Positions 22,131 to 33,640 of a DNA stretch of 64,000 bases are shown piece by piece (position 1 is the stretch's first letter; the number at the start of each line of letters is the position of its first letter). The DNA is taken from positions 1 through 64,000 of the forward strand of contig WNNJ02003297.1 in assembly GCA_012934845.2 (NCBI GenBank), in the 5' to 3' direction. A program made the translations under genes and the position numbers. The stretch comes from Pomphorhynchus laevis (Eukaryota > Acanthocephala > Palaeacanthocephala > Echinorhynchida > Pomphorhynchidae). Under the pieces are notes generated by a model. The model ran no database searches. It was not told the DNA's origin and worked only from the letters and a program-made list of their open reading frames with translations.

Positions 22131-23341
22131 AACTCTGTTCCATGATGTTGTATTTGTAATGGTGGTGCAGCGAAATGCATTAATTGTCGTTGTGCTAAAT
22201 CGAAGCGCTCTTGTATAAATTGTACAGCAGTATATTGTAAAAATAAGAATTATTCATGCTTCCCAAAATAACATCGTTCAAGGCACCCAAGTATATAATT
22301 TAAATGAAAAACGGAGTTCTCATAATAATTTTGATATTCACAGAGACGCTAGTAATACAAAAGACAATATACAACAAGATCTCGAATCATCTATCGAATC
22401 CATTTACAAAGAAGTTATAAAATGTCAGCCGAACTTATACAGCCTTACAATATGTAATGTTACTTTTACTTTTGTCGACACTCTTAGTGATCTCTATCAG
22501 AAGGCCACTGACTCACCAACCGAGATGTATTTTATTCTAAAATCAATTGTTGTTCTTTGCCAATTGGTTCTTCAACAAACAGAAAAAACTAACTGTGAAA
22601 CTAAAAGATCCAATATGCAAAGACGATTAAAGCTGTGGCAAGAGCATTCGGTGGATAAATTATACAGGGAAGCCGGTTTTCTGCAAGCCGAATTTGTTCA
22701 TCGAATTACATCTAAATCAAAATGTGCGCAAAATTAGATTAAAAGATTCTGTAAATTAATGCGCTTAGGTAAAATCGGATCAGCTATGCATATTTTGTCA
22801 AATCCAGAATCAGAGTCGAAGATACTTTCTCTATAAGACAAGATAGAGGAAAAGACCGTTAAAGAAAAACTTGAAGAACTACATCCTAACCTTAGGAATA
22901 TATGTCCCGAATCATTGCTTGAAGAGCCAGTCCCCGGACGGATAAATCATCACCCAATTCGATTTCAATCAATATCATCAAATGAAATTGTGTCCGCCAG
23001 TCGACGTACTTACGGATCCGCAGGTCCGTCTGGCATGGATGCACACCATTGGAGGTTACTCCTAGGAACCTTCGGTCAAACTTCAACAAAATTAGCCGAA
23101 AGTTTAGCCAACTTTGCAAAACTCATTGCTACAGAATCACTGGCACCAGATTCACTCACCGCTTTTACAGCATGTCGCTTAATTTTTGTAGACAAAAATC
23201 CGGGTGTACGACCAATTGGAATTAGTGACGTGACGGAAAGAATAATTGGTAAGGTACTATGCAGTCAAATAAGCGAAGACATGCGATCACTCGCAGGCAT
23301 TGATCAATTATGCGCCGGTCAACGGTGTGGACTCGAAGCTG
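22131..23341 (+). mobile_element. REL-type LINE C, 5' half (split by Merlin)
   Basis: The 5' part starts with a Cys-rich zinc region at about 22145-22260 (CCICNGG, KCINCRC, SCINCTAVYCKNK). A linker frame follows (22525-22737), then the RT fingers (22915-23341), with SAGPSGMDAHHWRLLL, GVRPIGISDVTERIIGKVL and GIDQLCAGQRCGLEA. Some stops lie between the blocks. The RT is cut at 23341 by a DNA transposon and resumes at 25609 in the same frame. Confidence 0.8.
22915..23341 (+). pseudogene. LINE C reverse transcriptase, N-terminal half
   Basis: Open from about 22915 to the Merlin insertion. The SAGPSGMDAHHWR, PGVRPIGISDVTERIIGK and QLCAGQRCGLEA blocks correspond to RT fingers regions 1-3 of the REL LINE group, where similar GPSG-D--HW and G-RPIGI motifs are found. 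The reading frame would run directly into the 25609 half if the inserted DNA and one copy of the 8-bp duplication were absent. Confidence 0.8.
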
Positions 23342-25600
23342 GGATCTTTTCAGTTTGAGGCACTTTGTCCAAATTACGCAAAAAGTCTGTTTATTGTACA
23401 TCTTCATGTGCTCTTTCGAATGGCGTATAAATTTTTTGAGAGAAATGCGTTTGTGGCTAAAACATTTTAATATTTAAATTTTTTCATAATAATTTAAAAT
23501 TTAATTTTAATTTCAAATTTCAAAGTTAGAAACTTAAAAAATTATATTTAAGTATTTTTCATATATCTTATCAATATACAATGATTTGAGATTTTTTCTA
23601 TGCTCTCACGAAAAAACATACAATTTTTTTATTTGTTTGTTAAAAAGTAATTTGAATTTGAAATATCTTAAAATTTTGCAATTATAACATATAATTTTTG
23701 TTGCGTTATCGTAAACATCACAGTTATATTGACTTAAGTTGAAAATATTAAAATATTTGAATCATTCAAAAAAGAGTTATTTAAAATGTCTTTTCAAAAT
23801 ATGCATATTTTTAAGTTTATTTTAATTTTGGTCAAACAATCGATCCCCAATAAGATATTAAATCCATTTTGTTGAAACTTATCTTCATTATTCCTTTTAT
23901 ATTCAATTTCCTCCTCTCTGCTTGATGTCGGTGGATCTCAACAGTTGAGGTCTTATTTACTGGAATAGTGAATGAGGTCCCAAATTGTTGATGGTCAGTG
24001 ACATCAAGCGAAGGGGATGAATGGGGGGGTAAATATGTGATTAAACTACGCGGTTGCATTTAATAGAACTAAGAGATTCAAAACCGTTTTACTTATAATT
24101 TTTTAAAAGGCACAACGGTTGCAAATATTTACCGAATAAATAAAATTATTGGCATAGTTTAAAATTCCTTAGACACTCGAATATGGACTCTAATTTATTG
24201 TCATTTCGATGAAGTCTGTGCCAAATGAATTCGACTAAATATGAGTCAATCATTGAGCGATGTGTACCCCATCGCTTTCTATTGCCCGATTTAAGCTGGT
24301 TCCATGTTGACTCAATTTGTTGAGTATGAATTCCTTCTGAGCTAACAAAGTCAACTGAATGATTTACAGTTCGGTGTTCAAATCTGTATCCTTCTAGGGT
24401 TTGCACACCACAATATCCTTTCCATAGATCTGAATGAATGATCGATCCAGGTAGTATGCACTGTTTTATGCACTCGTTAAGAGTTTTAGCATTTCTATGA
24501 TCAACAGCAAAAAGAAACACTTCAGATGTTTCTCTACACACGCCACCGAAAACCCATTGTTGTGGAAGCATGCGCCCCCTATTATATTTCCGACGGGCGA
24601 AAACTGTTTCATCGATCTCAACTATTATATTTTCGCCCCCTATCTTACATGGATTTTTTAATATTTCATCAGCACAAGCCTCGCGCATGTAATTATTGTA
24701 GTCAACGGTCGTGCTGTGATCAATCGCCAATTCTTCTTCGCAAAATTTAATGCTGGTTAATTGTTTAGACCAACAGTACATAAACATAATTGTTTTACGA
24801 AGCGGTAATCGTGCTCCTTCAAACCAAGTCCCGCTTCGAACTGTAGTTGAAACGGAGCATTTCGATTTTTGGCATCTCCAATATACTTTATTACATCTGA
24901 CACTTAATGTCATTAGATGCTTACGACAGCATCTTATTTCTACAAAAGAAGATAAATATATAATTATTTCGAACCAAATATAACCATTTCATACCACTTG
25001 GAATTAATCGATAATTCTGTAAAAACTTGACAACATCTAATTCTGTAGAAATGTTTCGCAATATCCACTCTAAATTAATATTATTAGACATCTAAAATTA
25101 TACAGTTATTCCAATAATAGCATCAAATTTTTACAAAAACAATCGATTGATCGATCAAAATTGAAAAAATAAAAACTATTTGCAATTAATTTGGAATAAC
25201 TTTTTAAATCAATATACAAATAACTACATATTTAAAATATAAGCCATAGTAGACGTAGCGATTAGAATGACACGATAAAAATAATAGCGTAGTATTGGTA
25301 TTTTTCGAGATATTTTGAAATTAAATCTTTAATTTTAGGAAAAAACAAAATTTAAATATTTTTTAAATCCTCTGTTGAAATATTTTTAAATGATTACAAT
25401 TACAAAGATTATTGATATATTATGAAAAAAAAATTAAATTAAATTTTAAATTTTTATGAAAAAATTTAAATATTAAAATTTTTAGCCACAAACGCGTTTC
25501 TCCCAAAAAAATTATACGCCATTCGAAAGAGCACATGAAGATGTACAACAAACAGACTTTTTGCGTAATTTAGACAAAGTGCCTCGAACTGAAAAGATCC
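23342..25600 (-). mobile_element. Merlin DNA transposon, apparently complete
   Basis: A 2259-bp element bounded by inverted repeats of about 170 bp (23342-23510 and 25432-25600, few mismatches) that start GGATCTTTTCAGTT. It is flanked by an exact 8-bp duplication CGAAGCTG (23334-23341 and 25601-25608). An 8-9 bp duplication and an IS1016/ISXO2-related transposase are the signature of the Merlin superfamily. It contains one transposase gene on the minus strand. High similarity of the two ends and an open transposase suggest fairly recent insertion. Confidence 0.9.
24146..25091 (-). CDS. Merlin transposase (IS1016/ISXO2-like DDE), two exons, 296 aa
   Basis: Exon 1 is 25091-24995 (MSNNINLEWILRNIS to RLIPS) and exon 2 is 24939-24146. 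The 55-bp intron has GT/AG ends and the join is in phase 1. The protein starts with an N-terminal helix, then a Cys cluster (RCCRKH, VRCNK, WRCQKSKC, residues about 36-60) resembling the zinc ribbon of ISXO2-type transposases. The catalytic core has EIDETVF (Asp about 142), IHSDLWKGY (Asp about 203) and QQIESTWNQLK (Glu about 242). Length is normal for Merlin (about 270-330 aa). No stops in the frame, so it may encode an active enzyme. It would bind the terminal repeats and cut and paste the element. Start chosen because it is the only upstream ATG that joins in frame through a clean splice. Confidence 0.85.
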
Positions 25601-25739
25601 CGAAGCTGCAGTTCACTCTAAATCAGAATTATTCCAACAGTCTACCGAGTCAGCAATTTTACAGCTAGACGCCTCGAACGCATTCAATTGCATTGACAGA
25701 AAATTAGCATTAGGAAACATAGAATTCGTATGTCCTCCA

Positions 25740-26159
25740 ATGGCAACACTGTTAAGAAATCTTTATACGAACTATACGACACTAAGTGTGAGTGATGAAA
25801 TTATTTATTCAAAAGAAGGATTCACTCAAGGTGATCCTATAGCTATGCTGGCATTCGCTTCTGCATCTATACCACTTATGAAAATGATAAAGTCATTGAT
25901 ACCTGAAGTAACACACAGATGGTATGCAGACGACGTAAATTGTGTAGGCACAGTAGAAAACCTTGAAAAAGTGTGGAAATTAATGAACGATGAGGCATAT
26001 AAATATGGTTTCCTCTTAAACAAGAAAAAAATGTCAAATCGTCGTGCATGCAGAAAATGTATCTCATGGAACCTCTATTTTCCGGAAATATGGATTAAAA
26101 ATATTATCCGAAGGAACTCATATATTCGGCTCAGCAATAGGAAACATTACTTTCAATAA
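25740..26159 (+). pseudogene. LINE C reverse transcriptase, palm and thumb
   Basis: KEGFTQGDPIAMLAFASAS is RT motif B, and HRWYADDVNCVGTVENLEKV is motif C with YADD. KYGFLLNKKKM follows. A one-base shift near 26040 ends the frame, and the thumb continues in another frame (GLKILSEGTHIFG-like and further) before the next long frame opens at 26184. Confidence 0.8.
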
Positions 26160-26183
26160 CACATTAAAGACAAAGTTGATTCA

Positions 26184-27119
26184 TTGATAACATTGGTTAG
26201 AAATCTGACTGAATTTGCTAAAATAGACCCTCATGCAGCTTATATAACCTTAACGCAATGGATCCAGTCAAAATGGTCTTATATACAAAGAACGATTAAA
26301 AGTAGAAACAATTATATCGAACTTTCGAGGATATTTTGGAAACAGCTTATTCCGACTATAACAGGAATAGAAATAACAGACCATCAAGCGCAACTTCTTA
26401 CCTTACCTAAAAGTCAAGGAGGTCTAGGAATCAGAGACCCTATGATCGATCCAGATGGTAGCTTTTCCGACTCACGAGAAATGTGTAATCCTCTTTTGCA
26501 ACAGCTGGGTATTGATTATCTGAAAATTGTTCAAACTAACTTCGCTGTATCCATAAGAAATAGAAAAGAAATTAACAGCAAAATAATAATTAGCGATATA
26601 CAAATTCTGACAGAATCACCTTTGCTAAGTTATCTAACCTTACCAGGAACATCGAATTGGTTGTCAGCTAAACTTATATCCATGCTAAAACGAAATCTTG
26701 GATTGCGACAGTTCCAAGACGCACTTGGTATTAGATATAGTTCGGACCCCCCAAATCCGCCAGCTAACTGCACATGTGGTCAAAAATTCGATCTGAGACA
26801 TTGTCTATCATGTCAGGCAGGTGGATTGCCGACAATAAGGCATAATATGGTACGAGACTTTGTGGCGAAAAAACTGTCGAGGGTAACATCCTCAGTAACA
26901 ATTGAGCCAGTATTGCGGGCTATCCCCAATGACATGAAATTTGAAAAAGGTACCACGACAAGAGATAGGAATGCCCGATTAGATATCGAATGTTGGGGGT
27001 TGTTTGGCGATTCGACGGAGCGGTCTCTTATAGACATATGTACCTTCAACAATTTTGCTCAGTCGTATTGCTCTGGAGTTCCTCAGTCGCACTTTGCTAC
27101 TACTCAAGTCGTAAAATAG
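26184..27119 (+). pseudogene. LINE C C-terminus: Cys/His motif and restriction-like endonuclease
   Basis: Open for 311 codons. PKSQGGLGIRDP is the GG-LG motif after the RT thumb. NCTCGQKFDLRHCLSCQAGG with RHNMVRDFV is the Cys/His-plus-RHN signature of REL LINEs. RNARLDIECWGLFG and RSLIDICTFNNFAQ form part of the PD-(D/E)xK nuclease. After a shift at about 27110 the last conserved part (KVEYATFYPFIVTCNGAIS) continues in frame 26990-27241. The nuclease would nick the target DNA. Confidence 0.8.
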
Positions 27120-27625
27120 TGAAATATGGCGAACGTGTATCAAAGGTCGAATATGCGACCTTTTATCCATTTATTGTAACATGTAATGGTGCAATAAGTA
27201 GTGAAGCACAATTAATCTTTAAGCGAATGACGAAATTCTAGGCATCGAAAGTCCAACGAACCTACAGTACTTGCATTGAAGATCTAAGATCAAGTTTTCG
27301 GTTTGTTAATGGCAAGGTCGGCTTCCATGATTCTTCGATCTGCCAGATCCACTTTCGGTAAGACCTTTGGATGCGTATCACAATAAGTTTTAACGAAATA
27401 ATATTTAAAGAATTATAAACGAGACAATTTTACACAAATTTTTAAATATTATTAACTCTTTTTATAAGGCCCATTTGCGGGAACCTTGGTTTATATTATT
27501 GAAAAAATTATTATTAATTAAAAAAATAATATCTATTAGTTATAATTATTATATTAATTTTTTTCTTCCTCTTGTAAGTTCTTTCCTTTTGTATTTTTTA
27601 ATAATTTAATTTTTTTACAATTAGA

Positions 27626-27915
27626 AAGGTTACCCGCAAATGGGTACTTTAATTAATTTATTTATTCAATCTGATCAATGTGGACGATAAATTCCGCAAT
27701 GACGATGGATTGCAGAACGTGGAGCGCGGATGCAGCGCGAACACATCTTTGCGAGAAACACGCCGATGCGAGATCGTAGTTTTCGAATTTCATCCGCGTA
27801 CAAAGTCCGGTGTTTCTGAGCCGTTTCACCTGCTATCTTTTGGAACAGTGTTGCGCATTCCTTGCCGTTTCCACCGTAACATGAGATGATAACGGGAGTG
27901 ATATTTGACTTATGA
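27626..27915 (-). mobile_element. 3' end of another REL-type LINE, inverted
   Basis: On the minus strand, 27905-27680 reads SNITPVIISCYGGNGKE, then KHRTLYADEIRKLRSRIGVF. This aligns with FHPIILSTTGGMG and CIRTLRSRISTLIAK in the copy at 38.5-39.6 kb, the C-terminal end of the REL domain. The 3' terminus GGTTACCCGCAAATGGG (27630-27648) is the reverse of that at 39653. The element therefore lies tail-to-tail with LINE C. Confidence 0.75.
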
Positions 27916-27929
27916 CGTTTGCTACATCT

Positions 27930-28915
27930 CCAGTAGCTGTCTCTAATTTTTACACCACTGAGAGTAAAGCCATCATGCAACAACGAGATGGCTCGATTAG
28001 TGGTTTACTAATCGGAAGTAATGCGCACTTTTCAGATTTTGCTTCGCTTGTTAACCAATCACTCATAATAATCGATACAACTAATCTTATAATAATTGGT
28101 TGTTATTTTCAACCTTTATTATCGGCTGCAGATGTTATTACAGAGCTAGCATATTTTACAAATTATCCGCAAAGCGAAAAGTTAATTATAATATGTGGCG
28201 ACTTTAACGCGACATACATGTATCCTAAGGCAAAGGTAGTGGTATTTCAAGCAGGTGGTCGATTATCACGAAACAGCTTTCTAAGTTTTAATGGTGTTCC
28301 GCTTCAGACGGTATCTCAATTTTGTTATTTAGGTCTGAGGCTTACTAGTCGCTAGACTTGTTCTGACCATATTAATTGTATTACGTGTAAAGTAGCTTTT
28401 CGAGCCAGTGCAGCACAGCTTTATCTTCCGCTACATGATATGTTGTATTGAAGTTCTTCCAGTTAATATTGATGCCTATTGTGAGCTATGGTTTATCTGC
28501 GGTGTGGTCAGATCTCACAACTTCAAATTTCAAGCAATTAGATAAAATAAAATGGACATTTCTAAAACGGTATTTTGCTGTATCTTCCAAGATTTGACCA
28601 TTTGCGGCTCACATGGATGCATATAATGCTAAATTATTAGCTGTTGACACCTCTCATAGAATATCTCTTGTGGTATTGTGAGCAAATCTTTGGCGACAAG
28701 GTTTGAAAGAAAAAGGAACTTGTACAATCAGGATGTCGTTGAATGGCTTTTACCCGAAATTTTGTCGGAATCTTCTTATGTGCCATACACGCATGGGACT
28801 CTGCGTCTGTAGGTTTCGTCACGAACCCTGGGGTGAACTGTTGCAGGCACGATACTGTTCTTACCTGAAAGAACTGTCTTTCCTGCAATTAAATGCAATT
28901 GTGAGATAACAGAAA
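27930..28915 (+). mobile_element. APE-type LINE D with the middle deleted
   Basis: The first part (27965-28210) is an endonuclease piece, ISGLLIGSNAHFSDF to KLIIICGDFNA, with the G-D-F-N-A box. It then jumps to the end of the RT (AKVVVFQAGGRLSRN, TVSQFCYLGLRLTSR, 28212-28355), losing the whole RT palm. The C-terminal region goes on in shifted frames to about 28909. The FxxGG-LS and FCYLG blocks resemble the minus-strand relic at 5.1-5.3 kb. Confidence 0.7.
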
Positions 28916-29726
28916 TTATCGATTCAATTTTAGTAATTTGTATAATTTCTGAATTGATTATATCCCAATCGCTCGTAGCAGCATCGAGATCGAATAAATA
29001 CATTCTCAGATTATAATTATTTTATAATTATTTATTTTATTTTTATTATTAACTTTGATTATTATTAATCATTCATCATTGACAAATGAATTAATTATGA
29101 ATTCATTAACAAATGCATATTATAAATAATTAATAAACAACTATTAAACATTAGAACATGACGGGTCAGTGTAAAGGCAGTAAACTAGCTTATAATATTT
29201 TAAACTTATTGATAGAAACCTATAAGATGCCTAGTATCTTGGAGAGTACCTTGTAGCATTTAAATCTTGTATGTTGAAAACTATCTATACACGAAAGAAT
29301 TCCAATTAAAAATAATATTTTTAACATAATATTTTTATAAAAACGATTACATATAATAGATTAGATAGAAGATAACATTCATTCTTATTGTGTATAAACC
29401 TGTCAAATAAAAATAGTTTACAATTACACTTGATTTACAACAGCATTATAAGAGAAATAAGAGAAAACGGAAAAACGTCCAACGCTATTTGAAACAGCAA
29501 TGAAATGAGTCAACTTATATCGTTTCATATCGATTGATTGGTATTTTGCAAAGAAACACAAACATTCAAGTACAATATTTGTACTAAAGTGGTAAAAATC
29601 AATAGCAGCAATACCAATTTTTAGCATCGTATGCAACACATTGAAGTTTAAAATCGAAAAATGCATGTTTTTGAAACTTGCATTCCATTTGAGTGATGAA
29701 GGACATTGTAGGATCAATATCTGCTA
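28916..29726. other. AT-rich region, probable 3' flank of INCENP
   Basis: No gene or repeat that I can support. The minus-strand frame at 29424-29717 just below the INCENP stop has no recognised domain and is probably 3' UTR. Confidence 0.4.
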
Positions 29727-31448
29727 CTATAAATCTTCATCGAATGATTGTTCTTCAAGTAATGTCCTGTGAAACGAATGCCAGTTTGCAGAACTTGTCC
29801 TTGCACGAGGTGAAACCCCATCTTCTCCAAAGATTTCCACTAAATCTACATCAGGAAAATACTTGAAGACGTCAAAATACGATGTCATTTGTCTTAGTGT
29901 AGAATGTAAGTTTTCAGTACAAGCCCACTGAGGTCGTGGCTTTCTGGGACAATCTTCATTGTCAGTGGAATCTCCAGAACTTAAATCATCAATTCCGTAA
30001 TCATTTTCACTTTTTCTCTTTAATAATACACGTTTCGGAGGTGATGGCTCGTTGCTGACAAATATATACTGTTTTTTCGGCAAAATAGGACTTGTTACTT
30101 GTTGCTGTTTGCAGCAATCTAAACTGTCTTTATACTTTTCTACCTTGTCGTATTTATTATGAGTAGCAGAAGTATCACCAACATTCACACAATGTTGGTG
30201 ATGTTTTTCGTCAAGGATATTATTTTCCTTACATTCCATTATTGCCTTAGTGTAAGGGCCAACAACAGGCTTCACCTTATTTGCTACTAATCTATACGGT
30301 GACTGACGAGCAACTTCTTGCATTTCCATTTTAGATAGATTAGTGTGAACATCATTAACAACATCATTTCCCTTGATCTTATCGCTTCTTGGTTGAGTAG
30401 ATTTAGCAATATCGGTATAAACAGACAAAGGTTTATTCAAATGTTCTACTTGTTCAAATTTAATTGGTTTGTGCTTTGAAGACTTATCACAACTCATACC
30501 TGCTTGAATATTTGGTCGGTTGACAGCTGCAAGTGGCTTTTTAGAAAAAGAGGAAATAATGTTTGTTCCTTTCATATTTAGTCTAGCTCGATACAATGCA
30601 CAGTTTCTATCAGTAGTAGCAATCGATTTATTCGCGAAGAAAGACTTTCCAGCACTTAACATATCCCACTTCGTTACTTTTGTCGATAATAGTGGATTAT
30701 TATTCTGACGGTTACTTTTGTTATGCTTGGATGGGGTGCACTTATTGCTGGCGGCACTATTTTCAAAGGCTTTAATTGCCTCTCGAACTTTTAGACGATC
30801 AGGAATGTTCGGAAAATCTTTCGGCAATGGCGCTATTACGCTTTCCTGCTCACTCATAATATCATTATCATTACTTTCTGGGTGACGACGATTTTCATTA
30901 TGTCCAGTAGATTGACGCTCTTCACCGCTAGATACGTTTTCGTCTACAGCGGTCTTGTAAAGAACATCTAAATCGTCATCGTCCGTATTAATGCCTTTAA
31001 CATTGCTTAAAACAGGTTTATCAATAACTTGCACAGCGCAATTTCTGACCTCAACAATACTAGGATTCTTACATTCCACTCCGAATAATTTATCATCTTT
31101 ACGGCATAAGGTAGCGACACGACTACAACTCACTTCACCGATCGGGGAAATTTCACGTACTGCATTAGAAGTTTTAGGCTTAAGCATGCTGCGATTAAGT
31201 AACTTTTTTGCACGTAATCGATGGTTTTTATCTATGGATTTTTGTTGTTTTAGTGTTGTTTTAATACGATATCCGTTTGCAGGTAGAATACTAATTTTAT
31301 TTCTATTAGGATAACATTCATTATACATATTTACAATCCGGTTATATTCTTTGTTCAATCGATCAGTTGCTTTGCAAATCACTTTGTCTGTAGATTCAAG
31401 GATATTACTAGTAAACTTATCCAATGCAGATTGATTGTTGGTCGACAT
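29727..31448 (-). CDS. INCENP: INCENP homologue (inner centromere protein), about 573 aa
   Basis: Scaffold of the chromosomal passenger complex. Its N-terminus binds survivin/borealin and its C-terminal IN-box binds and activates Aurora B kinase at centromeres and the spindle midzone. The C-terminus shows a clear IN-box: PRPQWACTENLHSTLRQ, then VDLVEIFGEDG, then RTSSANWHSF. The TSS followed by A-x-W is the Aurora phosphorylation site that completes kinase activation (residues about 551-553). The N-terminal 50 residues (LDKFTSNILESTDKV and following) form a predicted helical region fitting the centromere-targeting end. The middle is long, polar and basic, with no obvious single long helix, so the protein is shorter than the vertebrate one. 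The start MSTNNQSALDKF (31448) is preferred over an upstream in-frame Met at 31481, because a CTAG acceptor-like site lies between. No intron was seen. Confidence 0.88.
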   Translation of the reverse strand: MSTNNQSALDKFTSNILESTDKVICKATDRLNKEYNRIVNMYNECYPNRNKISILPANGYRIKTTLKQQKSIDKNHRLRAKKLLNRSMLKPKTSNAVREISPIGEVSCSRVATLCRKDDKLFGVECKNPSIVEVRNCAVQVIDKPVLSNVKGINTDDDDLDVLYKTAVDENVSSGEERQSTGHNENRRHPESNDNDIMSEQESVIAPLPKDFPNIPDRLKVREAIKAFENSAASNKCTPSKHNKSNRQNNNPLLSTKVTKWDMLSAGKSFFANKSIATTDRNCALYRARLNMKGTNIISSFSKKPLAAVNRPNIQAGMSCDKSSKHKPIKFEQVEHLNKPLSVYTDIAKSTQPRSDKIKGNDVVNDVHTNLSKMEMQEVARQSPYRLVANKVKPVVGPYTKAIMECKENNILDEKHHQHCVNVGDTSATHNKYDKVEKYKDSLDCCKQQQVTSPILPKKQYIFVSNEPSPPKRVLLKRKSENDYGIDDLSSGDSTDNEDCPRKPRPQWACTENLHSTLRQMTSYFDVFKYFPDVDLVEIFGEDGVSPRARTSSANWHSFHRTLLEEQSFDEDL

Positions 31449-31481
31449 CGCGTAATCTAGAATGACTTTAACATTAAACAA

Positions 31482-33370
31482 TCAGTAGAAGACAAAAATT
31501 CAATATCGCTATTTTAAATTATTTTGGAATAGTTTGCATATAATTGATTTATTTAATAAAATTGGAAACTCGACGCAAAGCAGAAGATTTCTCTTATGTG
31601 CAATTACTATACACTAAGAATTATTGGAGCTGGATCAAAGAAAATAGGATTTTTTATTAATACTTCGCTTACTTCTGTTAGCATCTTCAGAAAATTACGA
31701 AATAGTAATTTTTTGCAGTTGCTATCTTAGAAGTTAGCGAAATATCAGAAATAATTTCTTCTTTCCTTTGATCCAGCTTCAATAATTTTTTTTATCAATA
31801 ATGGATCAGTATCAAGTATTTAAAACTATGCACTTTTTTAAAAATATATCAAATTTTAAAGGTATCATTTTTAAAAATATATAAACTTCAACGTATCTTT
31901 TTCAAGCAACGCTAGTTACAAAATCTAAAATACAAGATTGCCAACATTAAACGTTAAAGTTAAATGATATAAAATAATTTCAATTTATGTTCTTTGTTCA
32001 GTTGTTCTTTGCTCATCTAATAATGTTCCTTCTTATTTTTCCTTTCAGAATTGTTTTTATTGTTTGTCTCTAAAATTACTGATACAATCATATGGTCGGG
32101 GAACAGCACAAGTCTGCAACAATGCCATCGTTGTTATTACACACTTGTGTGAGTTTCTATACCATAGGATTATAACATTAATTTTAGAGGTAAACACAAA
32201 AGGCAATTTAAAAATGAACAAGAACATTACTGGATGGATCAGCTATTTTCTAATCTACTATATAACCTTTCTTTTTACACTCTCATGTTTAAATGTTGCA
32301 ATCTTTAAGGCAGTTTTATATGACTAATGAAGATGAAAAGCAAATAAGTAAACTCATGATGTAGTCAATTTGGTAAAGAAGTACATGAGTTCGAAAACAC
32401 GGTTTTATTAAACCACTATCTATATCATATATCATGGATGCTCTGTAAATTTTAAGTGTAAATAATTAAGGAAAGCGTAATAATTACAGGAGTTGCTAAT
32501 ACGTTCAACCACCGTAATACGATTTTTTAGCAAAAGGAATGATTTATCCAAAAATATTTTTTAAATAATTGTAATGAAGAAGAAAACATTGTGAATGTTA
32601 GCTCATATTTTGGAATATTTAATTTTAATATAATTTTTGTAAATATTACAACATTATCCTTAATGAGGTATATGTGCTTATATACTGTGTACTTTGCTGT
32701 TACTTTATGAGAAAATGATAAATGTGATCATTTAAATTGATTCGATATATAATATTTATTCCATTAATTAAGAAAGCTGAAATGTGGTATAGGGTATTGA
32801 CTCTTGTTCCTCGGCCCAACATATAAGATGGAACCAACTGCATACTATTGAAGAATTTCCTTCAAATAAATTATAACTACAAGCTATAATATGTTTAGCT
32901 GAACGAACTTTATTCTTTACTATCTATACATTAAAGCTATCCACTAAAGGGTTGAAATTTACTCATTTTACCACTACTACTAATATTATTATATAGTAAT
33001 AACATTTAGTAATAATATTCTGAGATCATTTTATTTACTCATTTCTGCCTTTCGGCACGTGATAGTTAAGTATTTAAGTACAAATGATAAAAATACAGTA
33101 ATTTACAAAGTACAGTATAGATTAAGTCAATAAAACGTAAGTCCATGTCTCTTAATACAGGATCCTGGAAGATGCGTGCGAAGCATTTTGCGGTTTTATT
33201 TCAGAATAAAACCATATACATGAATTTGTGCGGATATAAAATTGACATTTATTCACGCAAAGACGGTTATGGTAACCGTGAATTGAAGTTCTGGCTACTA
33301 AAGCTCTACCTTTTGAATTTGGTAGAGTGCAGTAGCGTTGTATCATTAGTTGTAATATTAAAATATTATT
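31482..33370. other. Intergenic region upstream of INCENP
   Basis: AT-rich. It should contain the INCENP promoter but shows no certain element. Short frames (32064-32327 and 33145-33372, plus strand) have no family signal. Confidence 0.4.
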
Positions 33371-33480
33371 AGTAACTAATAATATCATTAGCAATTAATA
33401 ATATTATTTAATTACTAATATTATTTATATAAGTAATAAATTAATTATTATTAATATTATTTAATAATAATATAATGACG
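33366..33480. repeat. AT-rich tract built of TTAATATTATT and related units
   Basis: About 110 bp of alternating TAATATTATT, ATTAGTAA and similar palindromic units. Closely similar tracts stand at 38436-38490, right after the LINE-phosphatase ORF, and at 39715-39775, after the next LINE. It could be a preferred target or remnants of 3' tails. Confidence 0.6.
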
Positions 33481-33640
33481 TTAAAAAAGTATTGGTTATT
33501 AAAGTTCTTACAATTATTTTCATGAATGTCTGTACCATGCAATTTACGAATTACCGTTCGTAATTAGAAAATTTTTTCTATCAAGAATGGGGCTTAAGTA
33601 AATCATCAAAATATCAAAATATTATCCTATTCATCTTTAA

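Larger units (their letters stand above)
25609..27490 (+). mobile_element. REL-type LINE C, 3' half
   Basis: Resumes directly after the second copy of CGAAGCTG. The palm strand ILQLDASNAFNCIDRK (about 25655), the FTQGDPIAMLAF motif, the HRWYADDVNCVG catalytic box (about 25917), then the thumb, Cys/His motif and REL domain follow. The frame is broken at about 26160 and near the C-terminus. The 3' end carries GCCCATTTGCGGG (about 27468), also found at 27626-27650 (inverted) and 39653. Confidence 0.8.

Noticed and set aside
24526-24983. Plus-strand frames inside Merlin
   Set aside because: Antisense of the transposase exon and intron.
29424-29717. 97-codon minus-strand frame below INCENP as a separate gene
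   Set aside because: No domain or start context. It lies where the 3' UTR is expected.
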